Source of the DNA: Planctomycetota bacterium
GTDB lineage: Bacteria > Planctomycetota > UBA1135 > GCA-002686595
DNA: 48,841 bases
Direction: 5' to 3'
NCBI GenBank assembly: GCA_012960475.1
Contig: DUBE01000003.1
Coordinates: forward strand, 1-48,841
Made by a program: the position numbers and the translations under genes. The notes beneath the pieces were generated by a model. The model ran no database searches and was not told where the DNA came from. It was given only the letters and a program-made list of their open reading frames with translations. Positions 33,136 to 41,149 of this stretch are shown in pieces. Each line of letters opens with the position of its first letter. The stretch's first letter is position 1.

Positions 33136-35310
33136 ATGAATCGGTTTCTTTCCCTGGCCCATCGATTCCGGCTGGTTGCTTTCGTGGTCTTGCTCGCCGG
33201 TCCGGGAGTGACTCAGGTGCGAGTTGCCTGTCTGGGGGACTCGATCACCCAAGGTGCCCTCTTGAATGATCTGGAGCATGACGCCTATCCGGTGCAGTTG
33301 GGCTGGCGACTGGGTGCTGGGTACCGCGTACAGAATTTTGGTGTTGGTGGGCGCACCCTGTTGCGTGGGGCCGACCTGCCCTACATGGACAGCTCCGCCT
33401 GGAAGAAGCTGCTTGAGTGGCAGCCGGATCTGGTGGTGGTCATTTTGGGCAGCAATGACACCTGCGAGGGAAAGCGAGGCAACTGGGCCCACCAAACCGA
33501 ATTGGAGGTTGACGCCCAGGCCTTGATCGAAGGTCTGAGGGGGGTCAATCCAAAAGTGCGCGTCCTGCTTTGCAGTCCACCACCCATGCTGGTGGCGGCT
33601 GCAGGTCTGAGCTCGGAGCGTAAACAGGATCTCACCCAGCGCGGGGGGCGGCTGGGGCGCATCGCCCAAGCACTCATGTCCGTGGCCGGGCAACATGCGT
33701 CCGCTCGCTTTGTCGACCTCTCGCGAGTGCTCAAACTCCAGCAAGTGGTCGATGGGGTGCATCCCAATCCCTTTGGGGCGGAGGCCATTGCGAATCGGAT
33801 CGCAGAGGTGATCTTGATGCCCGAGGCACAGCCCCTGGACTTATTGGAGGCCTTGGGTGCGCGCGGCATCGAGCCGACCACGACCCGCTATCATGGTTTT
33901 CTGCGCTTTGATTTCAAGCTCGCTGAGGACGGTCCCGCTTGCACTCTGGTGCAGCCCCACAGGGCCAGCCGCGGACGGCCCTGGCTCTGGCGCCTGCGCT
34001 TCTTTGGGCATCAACCGGCCTTGGAGTTGGAACTGCTTGAGCGAGGTTTTCATCTGGCCTATGTGGACCTGGCCCAGCTCTTTGGTTCTCCGCGCGCCTT
34101 GGCGCGCATGGAGGCCCTGCACGGATTGTTGCTGGAGCTTGGTTTCTCTTCCAGGCCGGTGCTCTTGGGAATGAGCCGAGGCGGATTGCCCTTGCTCGCC
34201 TGGGGCAACGCCCACCCCGCTGAGACCGCAGCCTTGGTAGGGGACAACCTGGTCTGCGATCTGCGTACCTGGCCCGGCGGGCAGGGGGGCAAGCGCTCGG
34301 ATGGAGATTGGCAGCGCGTGTTGGCTGAGTACAAGTGGACAGAGGCCGAGGCCGCCGCAAGGGGGGATTTCTTATTGGGCGGCGTTGAAGCACCGGCCAA
34401 GGCAGGGGTTCCGCTCTTGCTGGTGCAGGGTCTCGCTGATCAGGTCGTGCCCCCGCTGGCCAACGGTTTGCGCCTTGCAAAACTCTGGCGCGCGGCCGGC
34501 GGGTCCGTGACCCTCTGGCCCAAGGCTGGTCAAGACCACCATCCCCATGGCTTGCATCCCCCTTCACCCTTGACCCGTGAAATCCATTTCGCTTGTGGTC
34601 TCGGACGCAATCCCGCCACCTGGGCGGTTCCCTCGGCGGAGTACCGGGGTCACCCGGCGGGTTGGGGTGGCGAAACCTGGTGGCGGCAACTGGAGCGCTT
34701 GCGGAACCTCGGCCGGGAGCAGCCCCAGGCCGAGATCGTCTTCCTTGGGGATTCGTTGACCCAAGGCTTGACCGGTGCTGTTGATCGGATTGCCCGAGTA
34801 GACGGCTCACGTCCCATCGACCGCATCCTGGGCCAGACCAAGGCCCTCTCCCTGGGGCTTTCGGGTGACCGCACGGAGCACCTCTTGTTTCGAATCAAGC
34901 AAGGTGCATTGGCCGCTTGTGATCCCAAGGTCATTGTGCTGCAGATCGGGGTCAACAATATCAACACGGCCGGGCACACCGGTCGCGAGGTGGCAGAGGG
35001 CATTCGGGCGGTGGTGGACCTGCTCGCCCAGGAAGAGCCCCAGGCCCATGTGCTGCTCTGCGGTCCTTTTCCTGTGGGGATTCAGCCCACGGACCCGCGC
35101 AGGGTAGCTCTGGAGGAGGTGCATGCCTCGATTGCGGATCTGGGAGACCGTTCTGGAGTGACCTACTTCGACCTGCGGCCTTTGTTCCTCGACGAACAAG
35201 GCAAGGCCACCAACGCCATGCGCCAGGATGGCATTCACCTGAGCGGAAAGGGAGAAGAGGTTTGGCTTGGCGCCCTGCATCCCCTGATCGAGTCCCTCAT
35301 AGGGGGATAA
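33136..35310 (+). CDS. Triple-domain esterase: SGNH - alpha/beta hydrolase - SGNH
   Basis: A 724-residue secreted protein with three hydrolase domains in one chain. After a signal peptide (about 1-26), domain 1 (27-230) is SGNH: GDSITQG at 34-40 (Ser36), GSND at 105-108, DGVH at 206-209. Domain 2 (about 245-495) is an alpha/beta hydrolase: LLERGFHLAYVDLAQLFG, nucleophile elbow GMSRGG with Ser347, Asp435 in GLADQVVPP, and His468/469 in GQDHHPHG. Domain 3 (about 515-724) is a second SGNH of the PAF-acetylhydrolase-like type: GDSLTQG at 538-544 (Ser540), GVNN at 605-608 and DGIH at 698-701. All three active sites look complete. Deacetylation of acylated polysaccharides or glycosides is a reasonable guess. 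Confidence 0.85.
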   Translation: MNRFLSLAHRFRLVAFVVLLAGPGVTQVRVACLGDSITQGALLNDLEHDAYPVQLGWRLGAGYRVQNFGVGGRTLLRGADLPYMDSSAWKKLLEWQPDLVVVILGSNDTCEGKRGNWAHQTELEVDAQALIEGLRGVNPKVRVLLCSPPPMLVAAAGLSSERKQDLTQRGGRLGRIAQALMSVAGQHASARFVDLSRVLKLQQVVDGVHPNPFGAEAIANRIAEVILMPEAQPLDLLEALGARGIEPTTTRYHGFLRFDFKLAEDGPACTLVQPHRASRGRPWLWRLRFFGHQPALELELLERGFHLAYVDLAQLFGSPRALARMEALHGLLLELGFSSRPVLLGMSRGGLPLLAWGNAHPAETAALVGDNLVCDLRTWPGGQGGKRSDGDWQRVLAEYKWTEAEAAARGDFLLGGVEAPAKAGVPLLLVQGLADQVVPPLANGLRLAKLWRAAGGSVTLWPKAGQDHHPHGLHPPSPLTREIHFACGLGRNPATWAVPSAEYRGHPAGWGGETWWRQLERLRNLGREQPQAEIVFLGDSLTQGLTGAVDRIARVDGSRPIDRILGQTKALSLGLSGDRTEHLLFRIKQGALAACDPKVIVLQIGVNNINTAGHTGREVAEGIRAVVDLLAQEEPQAHVLLCGPFPVGIQPTDPRRVALEEVHASIADLGDRSGVTYFDLRPLFLDEQGKATNAMRQDGIHLSGKGEEVWLGALHPLIESLIGG

Positions 35311-35350
35311 TCCCCCCTGTTGGGTATGGTGAGTCCCAGCCCAATTCCGC

Positions 35351-37189
35351 ATGAGTTCTCCCCGCTGGTCCCTACGCGATGTACCCACTCGGCCGGGGGT
35401 CTATCTCTTCCGAGACGCAAGCGGGCAGGTGCTCTATGTGGGCAAGGCTCGCGACCTGCGTGCGCGCCTGGCAACCTACCAGCGACCAGGCGCTGATGGT
35501 CGGCCGAACATTGCGTCCCTGGGAGTGGATGCAGCGGGGGTTGAGACGATTGTGACGCGCACCGAGGGCGAGGCCCTCTTGCTGGAAGACACTCTGATCA
35601 AGCAGCACCAACCCGCCCACAACTTGCGCCTCAAAGACGACAAGTCTTTTCTGATGTTGCGCCTGGATCTGGCGGAGCGCTTCCCGCGTCTCAAGTTTGT
35701 GCGCGCCCACAAGCCAGATGAGCAAAAGGGCGTGGGGCGTAGCCGCTTCTTCGGCCCCTTTGCCTCTTCCCGGGCTGTACGGCGAACCCTGGCAGACCTG
35801 CATCGTTTGGTGCCTCTGCGGGATTGCCCTGACCATGAACTCAACGGTCGCTCACGACCCTGCATCAAGTACCAATTGGAACTCTGCAGCGCACCATGCG
35901 TGGACAAGATCGACGAGCAAGATTACGGGGAGCTGGTGAACAAGGCGCTGGGAATCCTGTCCGGAGACACGGGCGAGTTGGAGCAGGATCTGGAGCAGCG
36001 CATGCAGCGTGCATCAAAGCAGCGGGAGTACGAGCGAGCCGCCCACTGGCGCGACCGTCTGGCTGCTTTGCGACGCACCATCGAGGGTCAGGGGGTGCGG
36101 CCTAGAGATCGGGTTTCCCGGGACTTCATTGGCTTCGCACGATCCGCGGGGCAGACAGCCGTGCATCGCTTGTCTTTCCGGGAAGGTCGCCTTGCGGAGA
36201 GCCGCAGTCATTTGTTCCGCTCGGTCTTGCCGGATGCCGAAATGTTGCACCAGGTCCTGACCGCCCTGTATGGCAACAAGCGTCGTCAAGTGCCCAAGGA
36301 AATCGTGCTGGCCGTCAAGCCCGAGGAAGCGGATCTATTGAGCGACATCTTTGGCAGCCCCGTGCGCCTGTTGGTTCCTCGGGTCGGGGACAAGCGGCGT
36401 ACCCTGGACATGGCCGGAGAAAACGCCCGCAGCAGTCTGGAGCGTCACGATGCAACCGCCCGAAGGGAGCAGGAAGCGCTTGATGATCTGGTCCAATTGC
36501 TCGACTTGGAGCAAGGCGCCGAAGTGATCGACTGCTTTGATATTTCGAATCTGCAAGGCACCCACGTGGTGGCCAGTCGCGTGCGCTTTCGACGCGGACA
36601 CCCGGATCGGGCAGGCTACCGGCGCTTCAAGATCCGCGGTGTGCAGGGTCAGGATGACTTTGCTTCCATGCGCGAGGCGGTGCTGCGGTCCTTGAAGCGC
36701 GGCATGCAAGCGGGCGATCTGCCCGATCTGATAGTGATCGATGGGGGGCCTGGTCAGTTGGAGAAGGCTCTCGAAGCCAGGGCCGAGGTCGGTGCCTTTG
36801 ATGTGGGCGTGGTTTCGCTTGCCAAGGCGCGTGGCGAGCGGCGGGTCAAGGGGCGTACCAAAGAATCCAGCGATGAACGCCTTTTCCTGCCCGGAGCAAA
36901 CACGCCCCTGGAACTCGCCAAGGGTTCTCCGGCCCGGTACTTGTTGGAGCGCGTGCGGGATGAGGCCCACCGCTTCGCCATCACCTACCATCGCAAGGAG
37001 CGCGGTCGCATCAAGAGTGGCTTGGATTCGATTCCCGGGGTTGGAGAGGCTCGCCGCAAACTTCTGTTGCGTACCTTTGGTTCCTTGCGGGGGGTGCGAG
37101 GAGCCAGTGTGGAGCAATTGGCTGCTCTAGATGGCATCTCTGCCCGGCTGGCCCGGGGAATTGTCGATCACCTGGCCGGGAGGGGTTGA
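35351..37189 (+). CDS. uvrC: Excinuclease ABC subunit C
   Basis: A 612-residue UvrC, the dual-incision nuclease of nucleotide excision repair. The N-terminal GIY-YIG domain is at about 14-95 (GVYLF, LYVGKARDLRARL, EGEALLLEDTLIK). CSAPCVDK lies in the Cys-rich segment, the UVR motif (REYERAAHWRDRLAALRR) near 220 contacts UvrB, the RNase H-like 5' nuclease follows (ECFDISN-like DCFDISNLQGTHVVAS, then VIDGGPGQL), and a C-terminal HhH pair (IPGVGEARRKLLLRTFGS) binds DNA. The length is normal. A TATGGT box at 35324 may be its -10. uvrB is 17 kb upstream. Confidence 0.97.
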   Translation: MSSPRWSLRDVPTRPGVYLFRDASGQVLYVGKARDLRARLATYQRPGADGRPNIASLGVDAAGVETIVTRTEGEALLLEDTLIKQHQPAHNLRLKDDKSFLMLRLDLAERFPRLKFVRAHKPDEQKGVGRSRFFGPFASSRAVRRTLADLHRLVPLRDCPDHELNGRSRPCIKYQLELCSAPCVDKIDEQDYGELVNKALGILSGDTGELEQDLEQRMQRASKQREYERAAHWRDRLAALRRTIEGQGVRPRDRVSRDFIGFARSAGQTAVHRLSFREGRLAESRSHLFRSVLPDAEMLHQVLTALYGNKRRQVPKEIVLAVKPEEADLLSDIFGSPVRLLVPRVGDKRRTLDMAGENARSSLERHDATARREQEALDDLVQLLDLEQGAEVIDCFDISNLQGTHVVASRVRFRRGHPDRAGYRRFKIRGVQGQDDFASMREAVLRSLKRGMQAGDLPDLIVIDGGPGQLEKALEARAEVGAFDVGVVSLAKARGERRVKGRTKESSDERLFLPGANTPLELAKGSPARYLLERVRDEAHRFAITYHRKERGRIKSGLDSIPGVGEARRKLLLRTFGSLRGVRGASVEQLAALDGISARLARGIVDHLAGRG

Positions 37190-37324
37190 ACTGGGCCAGG
37201 TTTGATTCTTGCCTGGCACGGCAGGCGCGGGAGAATCGTTACTCTGCTCACGTCCTGGGCTCCCCTGACCGATCAATCTGTGGAACGCCCCAACCCTGGA
37301 CCTCCCCGAGCGTACCCCGCCGAC

Positions 37325-38689
37325 ATGCTGCATTTGCCCCTTCTGCGTCTCTTTCTCCTGGCGCTTCTAGTGAACACTGCTGCGCCCTCTCCCGGGGTTG
37401 TTCAGGATGAAGACCCTGTCCTTGGTTATCACCTCTACAAGGTTCCGGGTCTGACAGTCATCACCCAATGGCACTCCGAACGCAACCGTGAGACTCTGGC
37501 ACAGCAGGCCAGCGTCTTGGCCAGCGCAGCCTGGTTGAGAGCACAGGAGACCTTGGGCCTGACACCCACTGTTTGCAGTCCTTCCATCACCTTGGAATTG
37601 CACAATGGTCGCCGTGCGTTTGTACAGGCGCTGCGTGGCCTGACTGGCGAGACCCCGCTCAAGCAGATTGCTTCCTTCGGCGACCCCTCCACTGGTTTTG
37701 CTTTGATCACAGTGGCTCCGGTTCTACCTGACCGGGTGCACGAGGTCTTTGGTCTGCCCCCCGCGAGTTTGCGCATGGCTTGCGAGGAGATGCTGCGCCT
37801 GGGCTTGCGGCAGCGTCTGCCAGATCTGCTGGAGAAGGCGCCCTGGCTGAACGAAGGTTTCGTCCGTTGGTGCGTCCAGGAGACCATGGTTGCTGCCGGG
37901 GTTGCGATGGTGGGTACCCAGGAGCCAAGTCTTTGTCGGCAGCGCGTCGCCCTGCATGGGCTCTCGCCCGATCAACTGCCGAGCCTGCCCATGGGGGGCG
38001 CGGCGGTTACGGCGCAAGAGGGCGTTCTGTGTCATCTGGCACTTGAGTGGCTGGCTCAGCAGGAGCACGGGGAGCAACTCTTGAGCAAGCTGGGCCGCGG
38101 TGACCTCTTGAGCGAGACCGCCATCGTATCCCTGTTGGAAATGCTTGGGGAGCAGCCCTCCGCGACCCTGGCCGAGTACCTCGGTCAACTGGAGTTTCCC
38201 TGGGACGAGCGTGCACCGGCTCTGACGGGGAGCGCCCTCGGCCTCTTCCAGGTGCCCAGTCAGGGAAAGAGCGCGGTTTGCTTTCGCTCCCAACCGGTGG
38301 GCTTCACGAATTATCGCATCGAAGGAGATGTGATGCTCTTTCCGGGAGCCCGCAGCAAGAGCCAGATGAACATCTTCTTGGGGCTTGACGGTGAGAGCTA
38401 CCTTTCGGTGGCGATCACCCAGAGTGCCGGCGTTACGGTCTTTGCCTATGATCCTGCTAAAGACAGCTTCAACATGCTGGCTCGCAATCTGCAGATTCCC
38501 GTGCGGCTCTACGACCCGACCAGTTTCGTGATTGAGGTCAAGAACGAGCGATTGTTTGTGGTGGTCAACGGGGTTTCGGTGGAGTCGGTTGAATTGCTGG
38601 GGCGGGCCATGGACGGACCCATGGGGCTTGGCGCCCAGCGCCATGGTGCTGGGCTCTGGCTGCGCCACCAGGTCAAGTCCCTCGACTGA
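37325..38689 (+). CDS. Secreted protein: degenerate gluzincin-like domain plus beta-rich C-terminal domain
   Basis: A 454-residue exported protein not recognised at full length. It has a signal peptide (LPLLRLFLLALLVNTAA, 4-20) and a domain at about 30-270 laid out like peptidase MA/DUF1570-type gluzincins. At the expected HExxH position it has ACEEMLRLG (152-160), while the downstream WLNEGF (174-179) is the normal glutamate-ligand segment. The two zinc His residues are therefore missing and proteolysis is unlikely. The C-terminal 180 residues (YRIEGDVMLF, FLGLDGESYLSVAI, FVIEVKNERLFVVVNGV) look like a jelly-roll, LamG-like carbohydrate-binding fold. The start at 37325 is set by the signal peptide; the frame opens at 37202. 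A TACTCT box at 37240 may be its -10. Confidence 0.65.
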   Translation: MLHLPLLRLFLLALLVNTAAPSPGVVQDEDPVLGYHLYKVPGLTVITQWHSERNRETLAQQASVLASAAWLRAQETLGLTPTVCSPSITLELHNGRRAFVQALRGLTGETPLKQIASFGDPSTGFALITVAPVLPDRVHEVFGLPPASLRMACEEMLRLGLRQRLPDLLEKAPWLNEGFVRWCVQETMVAAGVAMVGTQEPSLCRQRVALHGLSPDQLPSLPMGGAAVTAQEGVLCHLALEWLAQQEHGEQLLSKLGRGDLLSETAIVSLLEMLGEQPSATLAEYLGQLEFPWDERAPALTGSALGLFQVPSQGKSAVCFRSQPVGFTNYRIEGDVMLFPGARSKSQMNIFLGLDGESYLSVAITQSAGVTVFAYDPAKDSFNMLARNLQIPVRLYDPTSFVIEVKNERLFVVVNGVSVESVELLGRAMDGPMGLGAQRHGAGLWLRHQVKSLD

Positions 38690-38791
38690 ATCAGCCCAAG
38701 ACAGGGGCCTTGGGCCAGGCGTTCTGTATCGGGGCCTGGCTTTCGTGGAGCCTCTTTCTTGCGCTTTCCGGTCTGTGCGTGAGTTCGCTGG

Positions 38792-39736
38792 TCAGGCTCG
38801 CGGGTGATACAAGCGATGCAAGGCGCGCACCCCATCCGCATCCACGTGGGTATAGACTTCGGTGGTTCGGATTGAGGCGTGCCCCAGCAGTTCCTGCACC
38901 ACTCGCAGATCCGCGCCTCCGGCCAGCATGTGGGTGGCGAACGAGTGGCGTAGCGCGTGGGGATAGACAGACGCGCTGATTCCCGCGCGCAGGGCTGCCT
39001 GGCGCACTCGGCGCCAGGCGGCGGCGCGGGTCAGGGGGCGACCGGTGCGCGAGAGAAAGACCTCTGGCGCCCTGTCCGCTCGGGCCAGCCGGGGGCGTCC
39101 TTGGCTGAGGTAGATTCGCAGAGCTTGTTGGGCACGGCCACCCAGTGGCACCAGTCGTGTCTTGCCTCCCTTGCCCAGGAGGCGAACTACCTGGAATTCG
39201 CGCTCAATGCCCTCACTGGAAAGGCCCACCGCCTCGCTGATGCGCGCCCCGGTGGCGTAGAGCAATTCCAACAGGGCGCGGTCTCTCTGCAGCAGGGGAT
39301 CCTCTCCCTGGCAGGATGCAAGCAGAGCGTCCACTTCGTCCGTATCGAGGACTCCGGGCAGGTGGCGCCGTAGCTTGGGGCTGGGTATACGCGCGCTGGG
39401 ATCGCTCTTGATTTCTCCTTCTGCCACCAGGAACCGATAGAAGAGACGCAGGGAAACCAGGGCTCGGGCGACGGTTGCGGGGGCGGCCCCCAGGGCGCGC
39501 AGGTGCCCCAGGTAGTCGATCAGATCGTCGGGGTTGGCTGCGCCGGGCTGTGCCAGATCGCGGTCCGCCGCCCAGCGCGCGAAGGCCTCCAGATCCCGGC
39601 GATAGGCGCTGAGGGTGTTGCGCGCAAGACCTGCCTCCACCCGCAGGCTGTCGAGCAGATCTTCAATCGCCGCCTTCTGGCAAGCGGGCAGGGTGGGTTT
39701 GTCCCGGATCGGTTGAGCAGCAGAGGGGGTTGGCAA
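38792..39736 (-). CDS. Tyrosine recombinase, XerC/XerD type
   Basis: A 314-residue site-specific recombinase, probably one of the pair resolving chromosome dimers at dif. The N-terminal SAM-like core-binding domain covers about 20-110. The catalytic set is complete: Arg165 in ATGARISE, Lys189 in LLGKGGKTR, His260 and Arg263 in [11 protein letters not shown], His286 in LLGHASI and nucleophile Tyr295 in TEVYTHV. The TTG at 39736 is chosen since TAGGCT lies 7 nt upstream; a GTG at 39787 would add 17 poorly conserved residues and lie upstream of that box. XerC and XerD cannot be separated from sequence here. No integrase-type neighbours or attachment repeats suggest a mobile element. Confidence 0.9.
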   Translation of the reverse strand: MPTPSAAQPIRDKPTLPACQKAAIEDLLDSLRVEAGLARNTLSAYRRDLEAFARWAADRDLAQPGAANPDDLIDYLGHLRALGAAPATVARALVSLRLFYRFLVAEGEIKSDPSARIPSPKLRRHLPGVLDTDEVDALLASCQGEDPLLQRDRALLELLYATGARISEAVGLSSEGIEREFQVVRLLGKGGKTRLVPLGGRAQQALRIYLSQGRPRLARADRAPEVFLSRTGRPLTRAAAWRRVRQAALRAGISASVYPHALRHSFATHMLAGGADLRVVQELLGHASIRTTEVYTHVDADGVRALHRLYHPRA

Positions 39737-39743
39737 GGGGTCC

Positions 39744-39749
39744 AGCCTA
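39744..39749 (-). promoter_or_regulatory. -10 element of the xer gene (leaderless arrangement)
   Basis: GCTAGGCTGG on the minus strand; TAGGCT ends 7 nt before the TTG at 39736, the same layout as nagB. Confidence 0.35.
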
Positions 39750-39825
39750 GCTTCTTGGGCGCCTCCAAACCGACTGTGCAAGCGCACAAATGGAATCTCA
39801 TGGGCGGATCAGTTGTAGCCACATC

Positions 39826-39854
39826 TTGGAACCGAAGGCCGGCCTGCCTATACT
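39826..39854 (+). promoter_or_regulatory. Promoter of the dksA-like/lspA operon
   Basis: TTGGAA (39826-39831), a 17-nt spacer and TATACT (39849-39854): the best sigma-70-type promoter in the window. Transcription would start near 39861, 30 nt before the ATG at 39891. Confidence 0.65.
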
Positions 39855-39890
39855 CCGCCCCCCGAGAGTCTCCACAGACCCCCTCAAGCA

Positions 39891-40258
39891 TGCCCAAGAA
39901 ACCCCTCAGCGCCATTGAACTTCGTCAGTTCGAGCAGGGGCTCAAGCAGATGCTGCGGGTGGTCCAGGGAGACTTGGAAGTGTTGGCCCAGGAGACCCGC
40001 CAGTTACCTGGCGACGATGTGAGTGCTGAGGACTCTGGCAGCGAGATTGTGGCCCTCGAAATCTCCTTCGAACTCCTCGGTCAGGATGAGCGTACCGCCC
40101 AGCAGATTCTCGATGCCCTCAGTCGAATCAAGGGGGGCACCTTTGGCCGTTGTACTGCCTGCAATGATCTGGTTGGCAAGTTGCGCCTCAGGGCCATGCC
40201 CCACGCGGCCCATTGCATCACCTGTCAACGCAAGCACGAGGCGGGTGAGATTGAATGA
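39891..40258 (+). CDS. DksA/TraR C4-type zinc-finger protein
   Basis: A 122-residue protein of the DksA/TraR family, whose members bind the secondary channel of RNA polymerase with ppGpp. An N-terminal helical hairpin covers about 5-80, and the C4 zinc finger has Cys88, Cys91, Cys109 and Cys112 (CTAC...CITC). The sequence at the hairpin tip (PGDDVSAEDSGSE) is acidic, as in DksA, but a strict DxxDxA tip is not obvious. The ATG at 39891 follows the window's best promoter; the longer frame from 39503 is not a protein. It overlaps lspA by 4 nt (ATGA), so the two are co-translated. Confidence 0.88.
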
Positions 40259-41010
40259 GCGGACCGCTACCTGATCAACCAGTGCCGGGTGCGCTTCGGG
40301 TTTCGCGCCAGACCCTGTTCTTGCGCTTCTTCTGGTTGTTTGTCCTGGTGGGCGCGGATCTTGGATCGAAGGCCGCGGTGATGCCCTGGCTGGAAGCTCG
40401 CATGCCAAACTTCGAAAGCGTCTACGAGCCCGAGGCCAGACCAGCTCTCGTGCGTTGTCCCCACGGGCACCTGCGCCATTCCGTGCTAGGGGAAAGCGTG
40501 ACCCTGATGCACAACCTGAACTATGGAGCGGCTTTCGGCTTTCTGCAATCCATTCCCTGGGTGCTGGTGCTTGGGCGCGCTCTTGCGGCAGGGGTGCTGG
40601 TCGTCCTGTTGATTCGCGCGGGCCCTGGCCGAGCCTGGCACGTGCTGGCCCTGATCCTGGTGCTGGCGGGTTGTCTCGGCAATTTGTGGGACAACTTGAC
40701 CTATGAGCCCCTGGCTGGACGCGAAGGCATGCCCTTTGGCCCCGTGCGTGATTTCATCGATGTGTACTTTTCTTACTGGGACTGGCATTTTCCCACCTTC
40801 AATGTTGCTGATTCGGCGATCTCGGTAGGGGCGCTGGTGCTGATCTTCGGGCCGCATGACTCTGAGTCCGGCGGCCAGGAGGACGACTCTGGTCTGGAGC
40901 GGGGCTCCGGGGGCCGCTCCAGGGATGAAGGTACCGATGAGCCCATTGGCGGGTCCGCTCCAGATGCAGGTGCTGCGGGCGGAAGCCTGCCGGAGCAACC
41001 CAGCGACTGA
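40255..41010 (+). CDS. lspA: Lipoprotein signal peptidase II, with long hydrophilic C-tail
   Basis: A 251-residue inner-membrane aspartyl protease that cuts signal peptides of lipidated prolipoproteins. Four membrane segments are seen (about 22-43, 101-120, 127-143, 186-200). The catalytic aspartates are Asp166 in VRDFI and Asp186 in FNVADS; GNLWDN at 142-147 and HNLNYGAAFG at 86-95 are the other conserved blocks. It is larger than the usual 160-170 residues, with an extra periplasmic segment (about 44-80) and a 50-residue Gly/Ser/Glu/Asp-rich tail after the last helix. Its substrates in this window include the epimerase, the SBP and the small lipoprotein. The start is coupled to the dksA-like stop. 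Confidence 0.9.
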   Translation: MSGPLPDQPVPGALRVSRQTLFLRFFWLFVLVGADLGSKAAVMPWLEARMPNFESVYEPEARPALVRCPHGHLRHSVLGESVTLMHNLNYGAAFGFLQSIPWVLVLGRALAAGVLVVLLIRAGPGRAWHVLALILVLAGCLGNLWDNLTYEPLAGREGMPFGPVRDFIDVYFSYWDWHFPTFNVADSAISVGALVLIFGPHDSESGGQEDDSGLERGSGGRSRDEGTDEPIGGSAPDAGAAGGSLPEQPSD

Positions 41011-41063
41011 GAAGGGCCGGGCTGACCTGGATTCCGGGGCGGTTCGTGCCCCCTGGTCTGTGG

Positions 41064-41087
41064 CCGGGAATCTTCCCAGGTGTTTTT
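41064..41087 (+). terminator. Intrinsic terminator after lspA
   Basis: CCGGGA (41064-41069) pairs with TCCCAGG (41074-41080) with one bulged A and a short loop, followed by TGTTTTT (41081-41087). It would end the dksA-like/lspA transcript before pyrD. Confidence 0.5.
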
Positions 41088-41123
41088 GGGCATTTCCCGC
41101 AAAACACGGCGCTTGGCTCGGGC

Positions 41124-41129
41124 TAGAGT
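41124..41129 (+). promoter_or_regulatory. -10 element of pyrD
   Basis: TAGAGT in GGGCTAGAGTGG, ending 20 nt before the pyrD ATG. The string GCTAGAGTGG is repeated exactly at 10521. Confidence 0.4.
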
Positions 41130-41149
41130 GGTTTGGGTAGAAGCGAAAC

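Noticed and set aside
38792..39736. Phage or integron integrase
   Set aside because: Length and motifs fit XerC/XerD, and there are no phage genes, cassette arrays or att sites around it.
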